Shown here: positions 1 through 5,444 of the stretch, one piece after another | Position numbering within the stretch: position 1 is the stretch's first letter | Layout: the number at the start of each line of letters is the position of its first letter | Position numbers and translations under genes: made by a program | Source: Syntrophobacterales bacterium | Lineage (GTDB): Bacteria > Desulfobacterota > Syntrophobacteria > BM002 | NCBI GenBank assembly: GCA_030613915.1 | Contig: JAUWKY010000019.1 | Location: 1 to 12,834 of the forward strand | DNA length: 12,834 nt | Direction: 5' to 3' | Notes under the pieces: generated by a model | Database searches by the model: none | Told to the model about the DNA's origin: nothing | The model's input: the letters and a program-made list of their open reading frames with translations, nothing else

Positions 1-1
1 T

Positions 2-49
2 GTCGATAAGACCCTGGCGGCAGCGGACGAAGTATTCAAACAGATCTAA
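2..49 (+). CDS. 3' end of an unidentified gene
   Basis: An open frame enters from the left edge and ends at a TAA at 47-49, giving the C-terminal residues VDKTLAAADEVFKQI. Its composition resembles the end of an amphipathic helix. It is far too short to identify. It reads in the same direction as the atp genes but is separated from them by about 200 bases that hold a candidate promoter, so it is probably a separate transcription unit. That it is a real gene end is an inference from the open frame and protein-like composition only. Confidence 0.35.
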   Translation, partial: VDKTLAAADEVFKQI

Positions 50-116
50 TCCGGTAGATAGTAGACACGACCTCCCGTCTCGCAGCGTAAAACATATCGT
101 TCTGCGCCCTGTTCGC

Positions 117-136
117 GAACGAAATTCTTTTCACAA
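117..136 (+). promoter_or_regulatory. possible Rex operator half-site
   Basis: TTTTCACAA at 128-136 equals one half of the known Rex operator (TTGTGAA-N4-TTCACAA). The other half is poor: only GAA at 121-123 lies in a partly symmetrical position. The site ends seven bases before the candidate -35 box of the atp operon, and a rex gene lies at the end of this gene block. Position and partner gene make it plausible; the sequence alone does not prove it. Confidence 0.25.
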
Positions 137-143
137 AAAAGCG

Positions 144-172
144 TTGACTTTCCCAGGGGGCTATGGTACGAG
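144..172 (+). promoter_or_regulatory. candidate promoter of the atp operon
   Basis: TTGACT at 144-149 matches five of six bases of the sigma-70 -35 box. A spacer of 17 bases leads to TACGAG at 167-172, a weak -10 matching three of six. It sits about 85 bases before atpZ and is the best candidate in the 206-base gap. The -35 is convincing; the -10 is not. Confidence 0.35.
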
Positions 173-255
173 GTACGTGAAGTTTTACACGAACTCAAGT
201 ACTGTCTTTTAGCAGTCTTAATTCGTGGGCAGGAGGACGGGCCAGAAGGAGAGGG

Positions 256-483
256 GTGGCCTTCATGAAGGAAGACACCAGGGAGGCTCTCAAACTGGTC
301 GGGCTCGCCAGCACTCTGGGACTTACCATTGTCATTGCCACTTTTATCGGCCTGGCTCTGGGACTCTGGTTAGACAGGGTGTTCGATACCAGCCCGTGGC
401 TTACCATTATTTTTCTCTTACTCGGTATTATTGCAGGATTTCGTAATTTCTACCGCTTTATGTCAAAGCGGGCCAAGGAGTGA
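256..483 (+). CDS. atpZ: AtpZ/AtpI-family F0 assembly protein
   Basis: This 75-residue protein has two membrane segments (roughly residues 15-38 and 47-67) joined by a short loop containing LDRVFDTSPW, the pattern typical of the AtpZ family: a G-rich first helix, LD-x3-x-SPW, then a second helix ending in GF-x-N-x-YR. Members are encoded at the head of F0F1 operons and are thought to help c-ring or F0 assembly or to move Mg2+/Ca2+; the exact role is not settled. The start is uncertain. GTG at 256 follows AAGGAG (246-251) by four bases; ATG at 265 follows GAGGGG (251-256) by eight and would give 72 residues. The stop overlaps the first possible start of atpI by four bases, so the two are probably translationally coupled. 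Confidence 0.85.
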   Translation: MAFMKEDTREALKLVGLASTLGLTIVIATFIGLALGLWLDRVFDTSPWLTIIFLLLGIIAGFRNFYRFMSKRAKE

Positions 484-899
484 GGGTCATTTCTGGCCCG
501 GTCACTATGCTGATAAAAGACGAGGCCCTTCTCAAGAGACTTGAACAATTCAATTGGGTCCTACTGGCGCTTCTGGTATCTGGCAGCTTTGTCTTCTTTT
601 CCCGCAAGTTCGCTCTCGGTGTTCTGGCCGGAGGAATACTGGCTGTCGCCAATTACTATCTGGTGAAACGGAGCCTGCGCAGGGCCCTCGATCCAGAAAG
701 GCAAGGTAAAACCCGGTTTTTGTACTTGCTGAAGTACGGCCTACGCTTTGCGGCCCTGGGCCTCACTATCGCGTTGTTGCTGATCAAGGGGTGGGTAAGC
801 CCTTTGGGCATGCTGTTAGGCTTATCGATAATCGTACTTGGTATTGCGCTGGTTGCTGTTGTCGAGTCGCGAAAACTCTTTTTCAAGAGGGTAGCCTAG
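480..899 (+). CDS. atpI: ATP synthase protein I
   Basis: A small, very hydrophobic protein with about four membrane segments, matching the ATP_synt_I family: a first helix pair at about residues 25-60, a basic loop (VKRSLRRALDPERQ) on the cytoplasmic side, then two more helices ending in a basic tail (ESRKLFFKRVA). AtpI proteins act as chaperones for assembly of the c ring and are not part of the finished enzyme. The start is open. GTG at 480 overlaps the atpZ stop but lies inside the AAGGAG that would serve it. ATG at 507 gives 130 residues, closer to the family, but has only a distant ribosome site. The gene ends four bases before atpB. Confidence 0.8.
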   Translation: MRVISGPVTMLIKDEALLKRLEQFNWVLLALLVSGSFVFFSRKFALGVLAGGILAVANYYLVKRSLRRALDPERQGKTRFLYLLKYGLRFAALGLTIALLLIKGWVSPLGMLLGLSIIVLGIALVAVVESRKLFFKRVA

Positions 900-902
900 G
901 CT

Positions 903-1625
903 ATGGAACACCCGATCATGTTTCTTAATCTTCTTTTCCAGAACCTCGGTCTTCCTATTGTCCACGATTTTACCGAGGCGCACACTTTGCTGGAGAAGCT
1001 ACTCCTACCCTATGTAACCTATACTTGGCTGATCATCATCGGTCTGGTGATTGTGGTCAAACTTACAGTTCGCCGCATAGAACTCGTTCCCAAGGGAGGC
1101 CAGAACGTCTTCGAGGTTGTGATTTCCGGGATTGAGGAGTTCATGGTGGGGGTTACCGGTGAAGAGGGTCGCTACCTGTTTCCCCTTATAGGCACCCTGG
1201 CCTTCTTCATTTTGATCAGCAATTACATGGGAATGGTCCCCGGTTTCTTTGGCCCCACCGCCAATGTCAACACCACCGCGGCGTGCGCCATTATTGTGGT
1301 GTTTTACACCCACGTGGTCGGAGTGAAGTTCCACGGACTTAAATACATAAAGCATTTCATGGGCCCGATTTGGTGGCTTTCGCCCCTTATCTTCGTGGTG
1401 GAGGTGATCGGTCACTTTGCCCGCATTCTCAGCCTTTCCATTCGTCTCTTTGGAAACATCATGGGCGAAGAACTGGTACTTGCCATCCTTATGTTCCTCG
1501 CGGGCGCGTACCTGGCACCTCTGCCGATGATGTTCTTGGGTCTGTTTACCGGTGGGGTGCAAGCCTTTATCTTTTGCTTGCTTTCAATGATGTACTTCGC
1601 CGGCGCAATCGAGCATGCTCACTAA
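903..1625 (+). CDS. atpB: F0F1 ATP synthase subunit a
   Basis: Subunit a of the membrane F0 sector forms the two ion half-channels facing the c ring. The 240-residue length is normal for the family. Five to six membrane helices are visible. The essential arginine is Arg181 in LSLSIRLFGNIMGEE, equivalent to Arg210 of E. coli, followed by the conserved LFGN. PTANVNTT at 118-125 is the other hallmark of bacterial a subunits. The last helices (about 190-235) carry FTGGVQAFIFCLLSMMYF, also typical. ATG at 903 has a modest ribosome site (AGAGGG, about 11 bases away); an in-frame ATG at 918 is the alternative. It lies four bases after atpI, so it should be cotranscribed. No atpF or F1 gene follows, which fits the split atp loci of many Desulfobacterota. 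Confidence 0.95.
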   Translation: MEHPIMFLNLLFQNLGLPIVHDFTEAHTLLEKLLLPYVTYTWLIIIGLVIVVKLTVRRIELVPKGGQNVFEVVISGIEEFMVGVTGEEGRYLFPLIGTLAFFILISNYMGMVPGFFGPTANVNTTAACAIIVVFYTHVVGVKFHGLKYIKHFMGPIWWLSPLIFVVEVIGHFARILSLSIRLFGNIMGEELVLAILMFLAGAYLAPLPMMFLGLFTGGVQAFIFCLLSMMYFAGAIEHAH

Positions 1626-1727
1626 AGGCTTACTTTGAACCAACTGGCTGATGTCTTGAGCATGGCAAGACCATAAGTTTGGGAAGAAGGTCCTCGTTAG
1701 GAAGAAGGCCATAAAATAAATACAAAC

Positions 1728-1735
1728 AAGGAGGT
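1728..1735 (+). promoter_or_regulatory. strong ribosome binding site of atpE
   Basis: AAGGAGGT is an exact eight-base match to the 16S rRNA 3' end, placed eight bases before the atpE ATG and followed by a T-rich stretch. None of the other F0 genes here has a site this good. Subunit c is needed in 8-17 copies per complex, so a stronger site for this gene makes sense. Confidence 0.8.
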
Positions 1736-1743
1736 TTTTTTGC

Positions 1744-2115
1744 ATGAAGAGGAAAACGCTGATTCTGACAGTGGTGTTCATTCTGGGATTCGCCGCGTTG
1801 GCTTTTGCGGCCGAAGCAGGTGAGATGGAGAGAGTCGTAGGTCTGAATTTCTTCCTGTACTCCGCCGTAGTAGCTGGCTTCGCCATTGCCATTTCATCCA
1901 TTGGCTGTGGTTATTCTCAGGGAATTGCTATTAGGAGTGCGGTGGAAGGCGTGGCCCGCAATCCTGAGGCTTCAGGAAAGATTACCGTGACCATGATGAT
2001 CGGTCTGGCGATGATCGAGTCTCTCTGTATTTATACCTTGGTTATCTGCTTGATCCTCATCTATGCTAACCCGGTGTCCAAACTCATTCAGGGTTTTGTG
2101 GGGCTTGTTCACTAG
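1744..2115 (+). CDS. atpE: F0F1 ATP synthase subunit c, Na+-type motif
   Basis: Subunit c forms the rotating ring that carries ions through F0. The 123-residue product is longer than a standard c subunit (about 75-90) because residues 1-22 form a signal-peptide-like leader (KRK, hydrophobic core, LAFA before AEAGE). Two hairpin helices follow (about 34-62 and 80-107) joined by the polar loop ARNPEASGK. The ion carboxylate is Glu92 in [11 protein letters not shown]. Gln59, Ser93 and Tyr97 match, at identical spacing, Gln32, Ser66 and Tyr70 of the Na+-binding Ilyobacter tartaricus c ring; the Thr67 equivalent is Leu94. The glycine motif of helix 1 reads S-x-G-x-G-x-S (52-58) instead of all Gly. 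A 118-base gap separates it from atpB. A hairpin follows the gene. Confidence 0.95.
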   Translation: MKRKTLILTVVFILGFAALAFAAEAGEMERVVGLNFFLYSAVVAGFAIAISSIGCGYSQGIAIRSAVEGVARNPEASGKITVTMMIGLAMIESLCIYTLVICLILIYANPVSKLIQGFVGLVH

Positions 2116-2139
2116 TAATTGGATTCTGCACGAATAATC

Positions 2140-2171
2140 GGGGGATTGGCCTCAAAGTTGGTCAATCCCCC
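2140..2171 (+). terminator. hairpin terminator after atpE
   Basis: GGGGGATTGGCC at 2140-2151 pairs with GGTCAATCCCCC at 2160-2171 over 12 base pairs with one G-T wobble and an eight-base loop. There is no T run afterwards, so it may be an imperfect terminator or an RNA-stabilising hairpin. It lies between atpE and rex and suggests that rex is transcribed separately, or by partial read-through. Confidence 0.65.
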
Positions 2172-2229
2172 GGCGCCCTTCAAATCGAGATCGGCATAGT
2201 AGCCGAAATTGCAATAGGATCATAAAGTT

Positions 2230-2865
2230 ATGAAGTTCGCCAAGATACCCATGGCCACCATCAACCGGTTATCTATCTACCTGAGGAATCTCGACGAGTT
2301 GATGATTAACGATGTTGAGGTGATTTCCTCAGAACGGTTGGCCAAACAATGTGGGGTAAATCCAGCACAAATCCGTAAAGATCTCGCTTACTTTGGTGAG
2401 TTCGGTGTAAGAGGAGTTGGCTATCGAGTCAAGGATCTCTACTCTCAAATTCAAGAGATACTTGGCCTTAATCGCCCATGGAATATGGCGCTTTTCGGAG
2501 TTGGTAACTTGGGTTCAGCTCTTATCCGACACGCCAACTTTCTCAAGCACGGATACCGGTTTGTGGCTGCCTTTGACGTGGATCCTGAAAAAATCGACAA
2601 GACGCTACCCAACGGCCTCATCATCCAGCACGTGGACCGCTTTGAGGAAGTGGTAAAAGAAAGAAATGTGGAAGTGGGTATTATCGCCGTGCCGCCCGCA
2701 AACGCCCAGAGTGTAGCAAACCAGCTTATCCTTGCGGGAATCAACGGAATTTTGAACTTCTCGCCGGTTCAGATTCAGGTCCCTGACTGCTGTCGAGTGG
2801 AGAACGTGGACTTCTCCATCAAGCTAGACAATCTCGCCTACCATATTTCTTCGACAACCACTTGA
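2230..2865 (+). CDS. rex: redox-sensing transcriptional repressor Rex
   Basis: Rex is a dimeric DNA-binding repressor that senses the NADH/NAD+ ratio and controls respiratory, fermentative and, in some anaerobes, ATP synthase genes. The 211-residue length is normal. The N-terminal winged helix covers about residues 5-65, with the hallmark QIRKDLAYFGEFGVRGVGY (47-65). The Rossmann domain begins at about 84 with GVGNLG (90-95), the nucleotide loop; Asp116 after AAF ends the second strand, as expected for an NAD(H) binder. The C-terminal dimer-swap helix is represented by SIKLDNLAYHIS. The ATG at 2230 has only weak upstream AATAGGAT. It follows atpE by 114 bases across a hairpin, on the same strand. 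Linkage to F0 genes suggests, but does not show, that it regulates them. Confidence 0.95.
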   Translation: MKFAKIPMATINRLSIYLRNLDELMINDVEVISSERLAKQCGVNPAQIRKDLAYFGEFGVRGVGYRVKDLYSQIQEILGLNRPWNMALFGVGNLGSALIRHANFLKHGYRFVAAFDVDPEKIDKTLPNGLIIQHVDRFEEVVKERNVEVGIIAVPPANAQSVANQLILAGINGILNFSPVQIQVPDCCRVENVDFSIKLDNLAYHISSTTT

Positions 2866-2958
2866 TTGTCCTACTCACGCTCAGATCGGTCATGTCTGCA
2901 GGTGCGACCGCTGTGGCCCAGACCTTCCACATGCTGAGAACAATTGTCATAGTTTCCA

Positions 2959-3142
2959 TAGCCCGCATATTTCATGAATGGCCTACTGCGACCACGGATA
3001 TGGGTGTCCTTCCGCGCGTTCTCGGGTGTCGGACCCTGTGACGTACTGTTCAAGTACGCCTCGGGTCCAACTCCCTGTGGTTGCCCGGTGGCACACCCAT
3101 CTTCATGGTCTCGAGACGCCAATTCATGAAATATGGGGGCTA
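2959..3142. mobile_element. MITE-like long palindrome flanked by TA
   Basis: The ends are terminal inverted repeats: GCCCGCATATTTCATGAAT starting at 2961 matches the reverse complement of the block at 3118-3140 with one mismatch and one inserted base over 22-23 positions. A TA dinucleotide lies outside both ends (2959-2960 and 3141-3142). The inverted symmetry continues inward: GACCACGGATATGGGTGT (2990-3007) against CACACCCATCTTCATGGTC near 3092-3110, then GGACCC and GTACT arms around a five-base loop near 3048-3052. No transposase is encoded. The form (about 180 bp, imperfect inverted repeats, TA on both sides) fits a non-autonomous relative of IS630/Tc1-mariner elements, which duplicate TA. 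A large structured RNA hairpin is the alternative reading. Confidence 0.6.
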
Positions 3143-3457
3143 GATCATTATTAAACGTATTTTCCTACCATTTTAATTAGCGTTCATTAACAGCACTCTG
3201 GAAATTTCCAGGTTTAGATATCCTACTCATATCTTCAAACCCACGAAATGTTACTTCTTGGCAAGAGATGTTAACTCCACCCTCCGAGGTATTAACTCCA
3301 CCATGTTGAGAGCATTTATCCCATCTGAATTATCACATCATGTTTTTATGATTGCCATCTCCCAGCTCAGGGTTCAACACGTTCTTAGCCAAACCACCAC
3401 TGCTTTCGATAAGTGCGCTGTGTGCGAAAAAAGCTGCCACAATAGTAGATCTTGTCA
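3143..3457. other. gene-free AT-rich gap before the AI-2E gene
   Basis: No convincing gene is present. The stretch contains a perfect 14-bp palindrome, CTGGAAATTTCCAG (3198-3211), and an 11-base direct repeat TTAACTCCACC at 3271-3281 and 3292-3302, spaced exactly 21 bases (two helical turns). A 41-residue frame on the - strand (3333-3458) reads protein-like but has no ribosome site, and a 67-residue + frame starting TTG at 3258 has biased, unlikely composition. Either repeat could be an operator; nothing links them to a known regulator. Confidence 0.5.
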
Positions 3458-3485
3458 TTGACAGGGAGTCTTTCAGCCTTATAAT
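3458..3485 (+). promoter_or_regulatory. near-consensus sigma-70 promoter
   Basis: TTGACA at 3458-3463 and TATAAT at 3480-3485 are both perfect consensus boxes, separated by 16 bases. This is the best housekeeping promoter in the window. Transcription would begin near 3492, leaving a leader of about 44 bases before the ATG at 3536. It should give constitutive, fairly strong expression of the AI-2E-family gene. Confidence 0.85.
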
Positions 3486-3535
3486 CTTGGCAATATTGTC
3501 AATTAAAACCTACTCTTTGCCCGGAGGTTCGCAGC

Positions 3536-4636
3536 ATGAGCACATCTAATCAGTCTTCGAACGACAAGTTGTTTGTGGCGAGAGCGCTCGAGGCAAGCAT
3601 CCATATAGGCCTCGTCGGTCTAGTCTTATTTTGGTGTTTCAAGATCGGTCGGCCGTTCATTGAGATTATCGTCTGGGGCATCATCATTGCCGTTGGAATC
3701 CACCCCATCTACTACCGGCTGAAGTCCGCCCTGGGTGGACGTGCTCGCCTAGCGGCAACCCTGATAACACTCCTTGCACTGATCCTCCTGCTCGTTCCGA
3801 CCATTATGCTTTCCGATTCCCTCATCGACACTGCAAGGGAGTTTTCGGCGCAACTCGACGACGGGACGCTAAGTGTGCCTCCACCATCGGAGAGCGTCAA
3901 ATCCTGGCCGGTCATCGGCGAACCTTTATACAAGTTCTGGAGCCTTGGCTCAGAAGATCTCGGAGCTGCGCTGAGCAAGATGGCGCCGGGACTCAAAAAG
4001 TATGGTATCTCGCTGTTGTCCACCGCTGCTGATGCCGGGGTCGGGATTCTGATGTTCGTGGTTTCGATCATTATCGCCGGTGTTCTGCTTGCAAATACCG
4101 ACGGTGCTCATCAGGCTGCGGTAGCATTTTTTACGCGGGTTGCAGGTGAAAGGGGGCCGAAGTTCGTCGAACTCGCGGGGGCAACTGTGCGAAGTGTTGC
4201 CCAGGGCATTCTGGGCGTCGCAATAATCCAGTCGCTCCTGGCAGGGCTTGGTTGTCTCGTGGTCGGCGTGCCTGGGGCGGGGCTTTGGGCCCTGCTGGTG
4301 CTGATTCTTGCTGTGGTTCAGCTTCCCACTATCTTGGTCCTGGGCCCGATTATTGTCTACGTGTTCTCCACCAGCAGTACGATTACCGCAGTTTTGTTCG
4401 CGATCTGGAGTGTCCTCGTCGGTGTATCTGACGCCTTTCTTAAACCCCTCTTGATGGGTCGTGGAGTCGATGTTCCCATGCTTGTCATCTTCATTGGAGC
4501 GATAGGCGGCTTCATCGCATCGGGCATCATCGGCCTCTTCGTTGGCGCGATCGTTTTCACGGCCGGCTACAAACTCTTTTTAGGATGGCTCAACGAGTAT
4601 ACACAGCCGGAACCAGAGCCAAGCAAATCTGAGTAG
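3536..4636 (+). CDS. AI-2E/PerM-family membrane transporter
   Basis: This 366-residue inner-membrane protein has the layout of the AI-2E transporter family (PF01594, formerly UPF0118, PerM/YdiK/TqsA). There are hydrophobic helices near residues 20-60 (with GIHPIYYRLK between), 70-92, a polar stretch at about 93-150, a helix at 160-185, a dense block of helices from about 215 to 350 and a short acidic tail. The conserved PGAGLWALLVLILAVVQLPTILVLGP and SDAFLKPLLMGRG segments place it confidently in the family. Known members export autoinducer-2, act in osmotic or Na+/H+ exchange, or have no known substrate, so the substrate cannot be given. GGAGG at 3523-3527 lies eight bases before the ATG. 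It stands alone with its own promoter and downstream hairpins. Confidence 0.9.
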   Translation: MSTSNQSSNDKLFVARALEASIHIGLVGLVLFWCFKIGRPFIEIIVWGIIIAVGIHPIYYRLKSALGGRARLAATLITLLALILLLVPTIMLSDSLIDTAREFSAQLDDGTLSVPPPSESVKSWPVIGEPLYKFWSLGSEDLGAALSKMAPGLKKYGISLLSTAADAGVGILMFVVSIIIAGVLLANTDGAHQAAVAFFTRVAGERGPKFVELAGATVRSVAQGILGVAIIQSLLAGLGCLVVGVPGAGLWALLVLILAVVQLPTILVLGPIIVYVFSTSSTITAVLFAIWSVLVGVSDAFLKPLLMGRGVDVPMLVIFIGAIGGFIASGIIGLFVGAIVFTAGYKLFLGWLNEYTQPEPEPSKSE

Positions 4637-4808
4637 CGACCATCCGGCAACCGCATGTTGTCTTGGCGATTTTACCAACGCTCCTTTGGGCTTTTAGCCA
4701 AATCTGGCGATTTAACAAAGCTCAAGTGATGCAAGATATCTCAGCTAAGTTGTTGTAGTTAATAAACTTGCCCGCTTTTCTTCACCTTTGGCATCTTTCC
4801 TGCCTATG

Positions 4809-4837
4809 CAAGGAGATGTAGCGTTTACATCTCCTTG
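4809..4837 (+). terminator. perfect 12-bp hairpin
   Basis: CAAGGAGATGTA at 4809-4820 pairs perfectly with TACATCTCCTTG at 4826-4837 around a five-base loop, followed by the pyrimidine-rich TCTTGCTCT. It lies 172 bases after the AI-2E-family gene. It could be a weak terminator, a processed 3' end, or part of a small RNA with the next hairpin. Confidence 0.5.
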
Positions 4838-4863
4838 TCTTGCTCTACACCATATAGTACTTG

Positions 4864-4905
4864 CCCCCATCAGCCATCCGCGCCCGGTTTGATGGGGGTT
4901 TTCTT
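4864..4905 (+). terminator. Rho-independent terminator
   Basis: CCCCCATCA at 4864-4872 pairs perfectly with TGATGGGGG at 4890-4898; the 17-base loop is GC-rich. The stem is followed directly by TTTTCTTC. This is a standard intrinsic terminator on the + strand, 79 bases before the PilZ start, and it separates that gene from everything upstream. Confidence 0.8.
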
Positions 4906-4984
4906 CAAATTAGCTGTATGTCTTCTTGTGCGTTACTAGTCGGGATATTCTGGAAAAAACCACTGACAACAAAGAAGGTGATTT

Positions 4985-5404
4985 GTGAGTAATGAAAAAC
5001 GTGACTATCCCAGAGCTGAAATAAAATGGCCGGCCGTGATAAAGACTAATCAAGGTACTATGGATGGGGTAACATCAAATGTAACCCCGAATGGAGTCTT
5101 CATCCATTGTCAAAAACCGTTAAGGCTCAATGAAGTCTTTGAATTGACCATAAATATTCCCAACTCCGACCAGGCCTTAAGAGCTAAAGCGGAAGTGACG
5201 TGGTCGAATAGATGGGGTCCTGATGATGACATTTCGCCGCGCGGCATGGGTGTTCGATTTGTGAAGATTTCCAGCGAGGCCCGAAAATTCATCGCCAGAG
5301 CAGCCTTGAACTATCTTAAATCGGAGGAGATAGCGCCTGAGTTGCTGCAGACCCTGCAGACTTTGGTCATAGATGTTAATGAGGTAGGCTCACGCGTTGC
5401 TTGA
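4985..5404 (+). CDS. single-domain PilZ protein, predicted c-di-GMP binder
   Basis: The 139-residue protein is a PilZ domain with a short C-terminal helical tail. The two c-di-GMP contact motifs are present: RxxxR as R6-D-Y-P-R10, and the D/NxSxxG motif as N32-V-T-P-N-G37, with Thr in place of the usual Ser. The beta-barrel follows, with AKAEVTWSNRW and GMGVRFVKIS as typical strands. Residues about 95-139 look helical. Such proteins are soluble receptors that pass the c-di-GMP signal to motility, secretion or polysaccharide systems; no target gene is nearby. The GTG at 4985 is preceded by AAGGTGAT (4974-4981); no upstream in-frame start fits better. The gene is convergent with uvrA, 40 bases away, with no visible terminator between them. 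Confidence 0.88.
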   Translation: MSNEKRDYPRAEIKWPAVIKTNQGTMDGVTSNVTPNGVFIHCQKPLRLNEVFELTINIPNSDQALRAKAEVTWSNRWGPDDDISPRGMGVRFVKISSEARKFIARAALNYLKSEEIAPELLQTLQTLVIDVNEVGSRVA

Positions 5405-5444
5405 ACAGACAACTAGCTATTAAAGATCCTCTGGCAAGGAACGC

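Larger units (their letters stand above)
4637..4984. other. gene-free gap with two hairpins
   Basis: No gene is seen. The first part holds an imperfect direct repeat: TGGCGATTTTACCAACGCTC (4664-4683) and TGGCGATTTAACAAAGCTC (4705-4723), 41 bases apart, with a small TTTGG/CCAAA hairpin between. The second part has the two hairpins listed separately. A short RNA could lie between about 4770 and 4905, ending in the second hairpin, but no clear promoter was found. I looked for c-di-GMP riboswitch features before the PilZ gene and saw none. Confidence 0.5.

Noticed and set aside
1005..1562. 185-residue - strand ORF inside atpB
   Set aside because: Shadow of atpB: low-complexity His/Gly/Lys composition and fully antisense to a confident gene.
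2871..3122. 83-residue - strand ORF over the palindrome
   Set aside because: Lies almost wholly in the MITE-like inverted repeat; no ribosome site or protein-like pattern.
3333..3458. 41-residue - strand ORF
   Set aside because: Reads somewhat protein-like but has no ribosome site or promoter, and no family is recognised.
3258..3461. 67-residue + strand ORF before the AI-2E gene
   Set aside because: TTG start, no ribosome site, Cys/His/Ser-rich random-looking composition, and it runs over the consensus promoter region.
4906..4984. c-di-GMP riboswitch before the PilZ gene
   Set aside because: None of the conserved GEMM core sequences is visible, and the hairpin upstream is a plain terminator.
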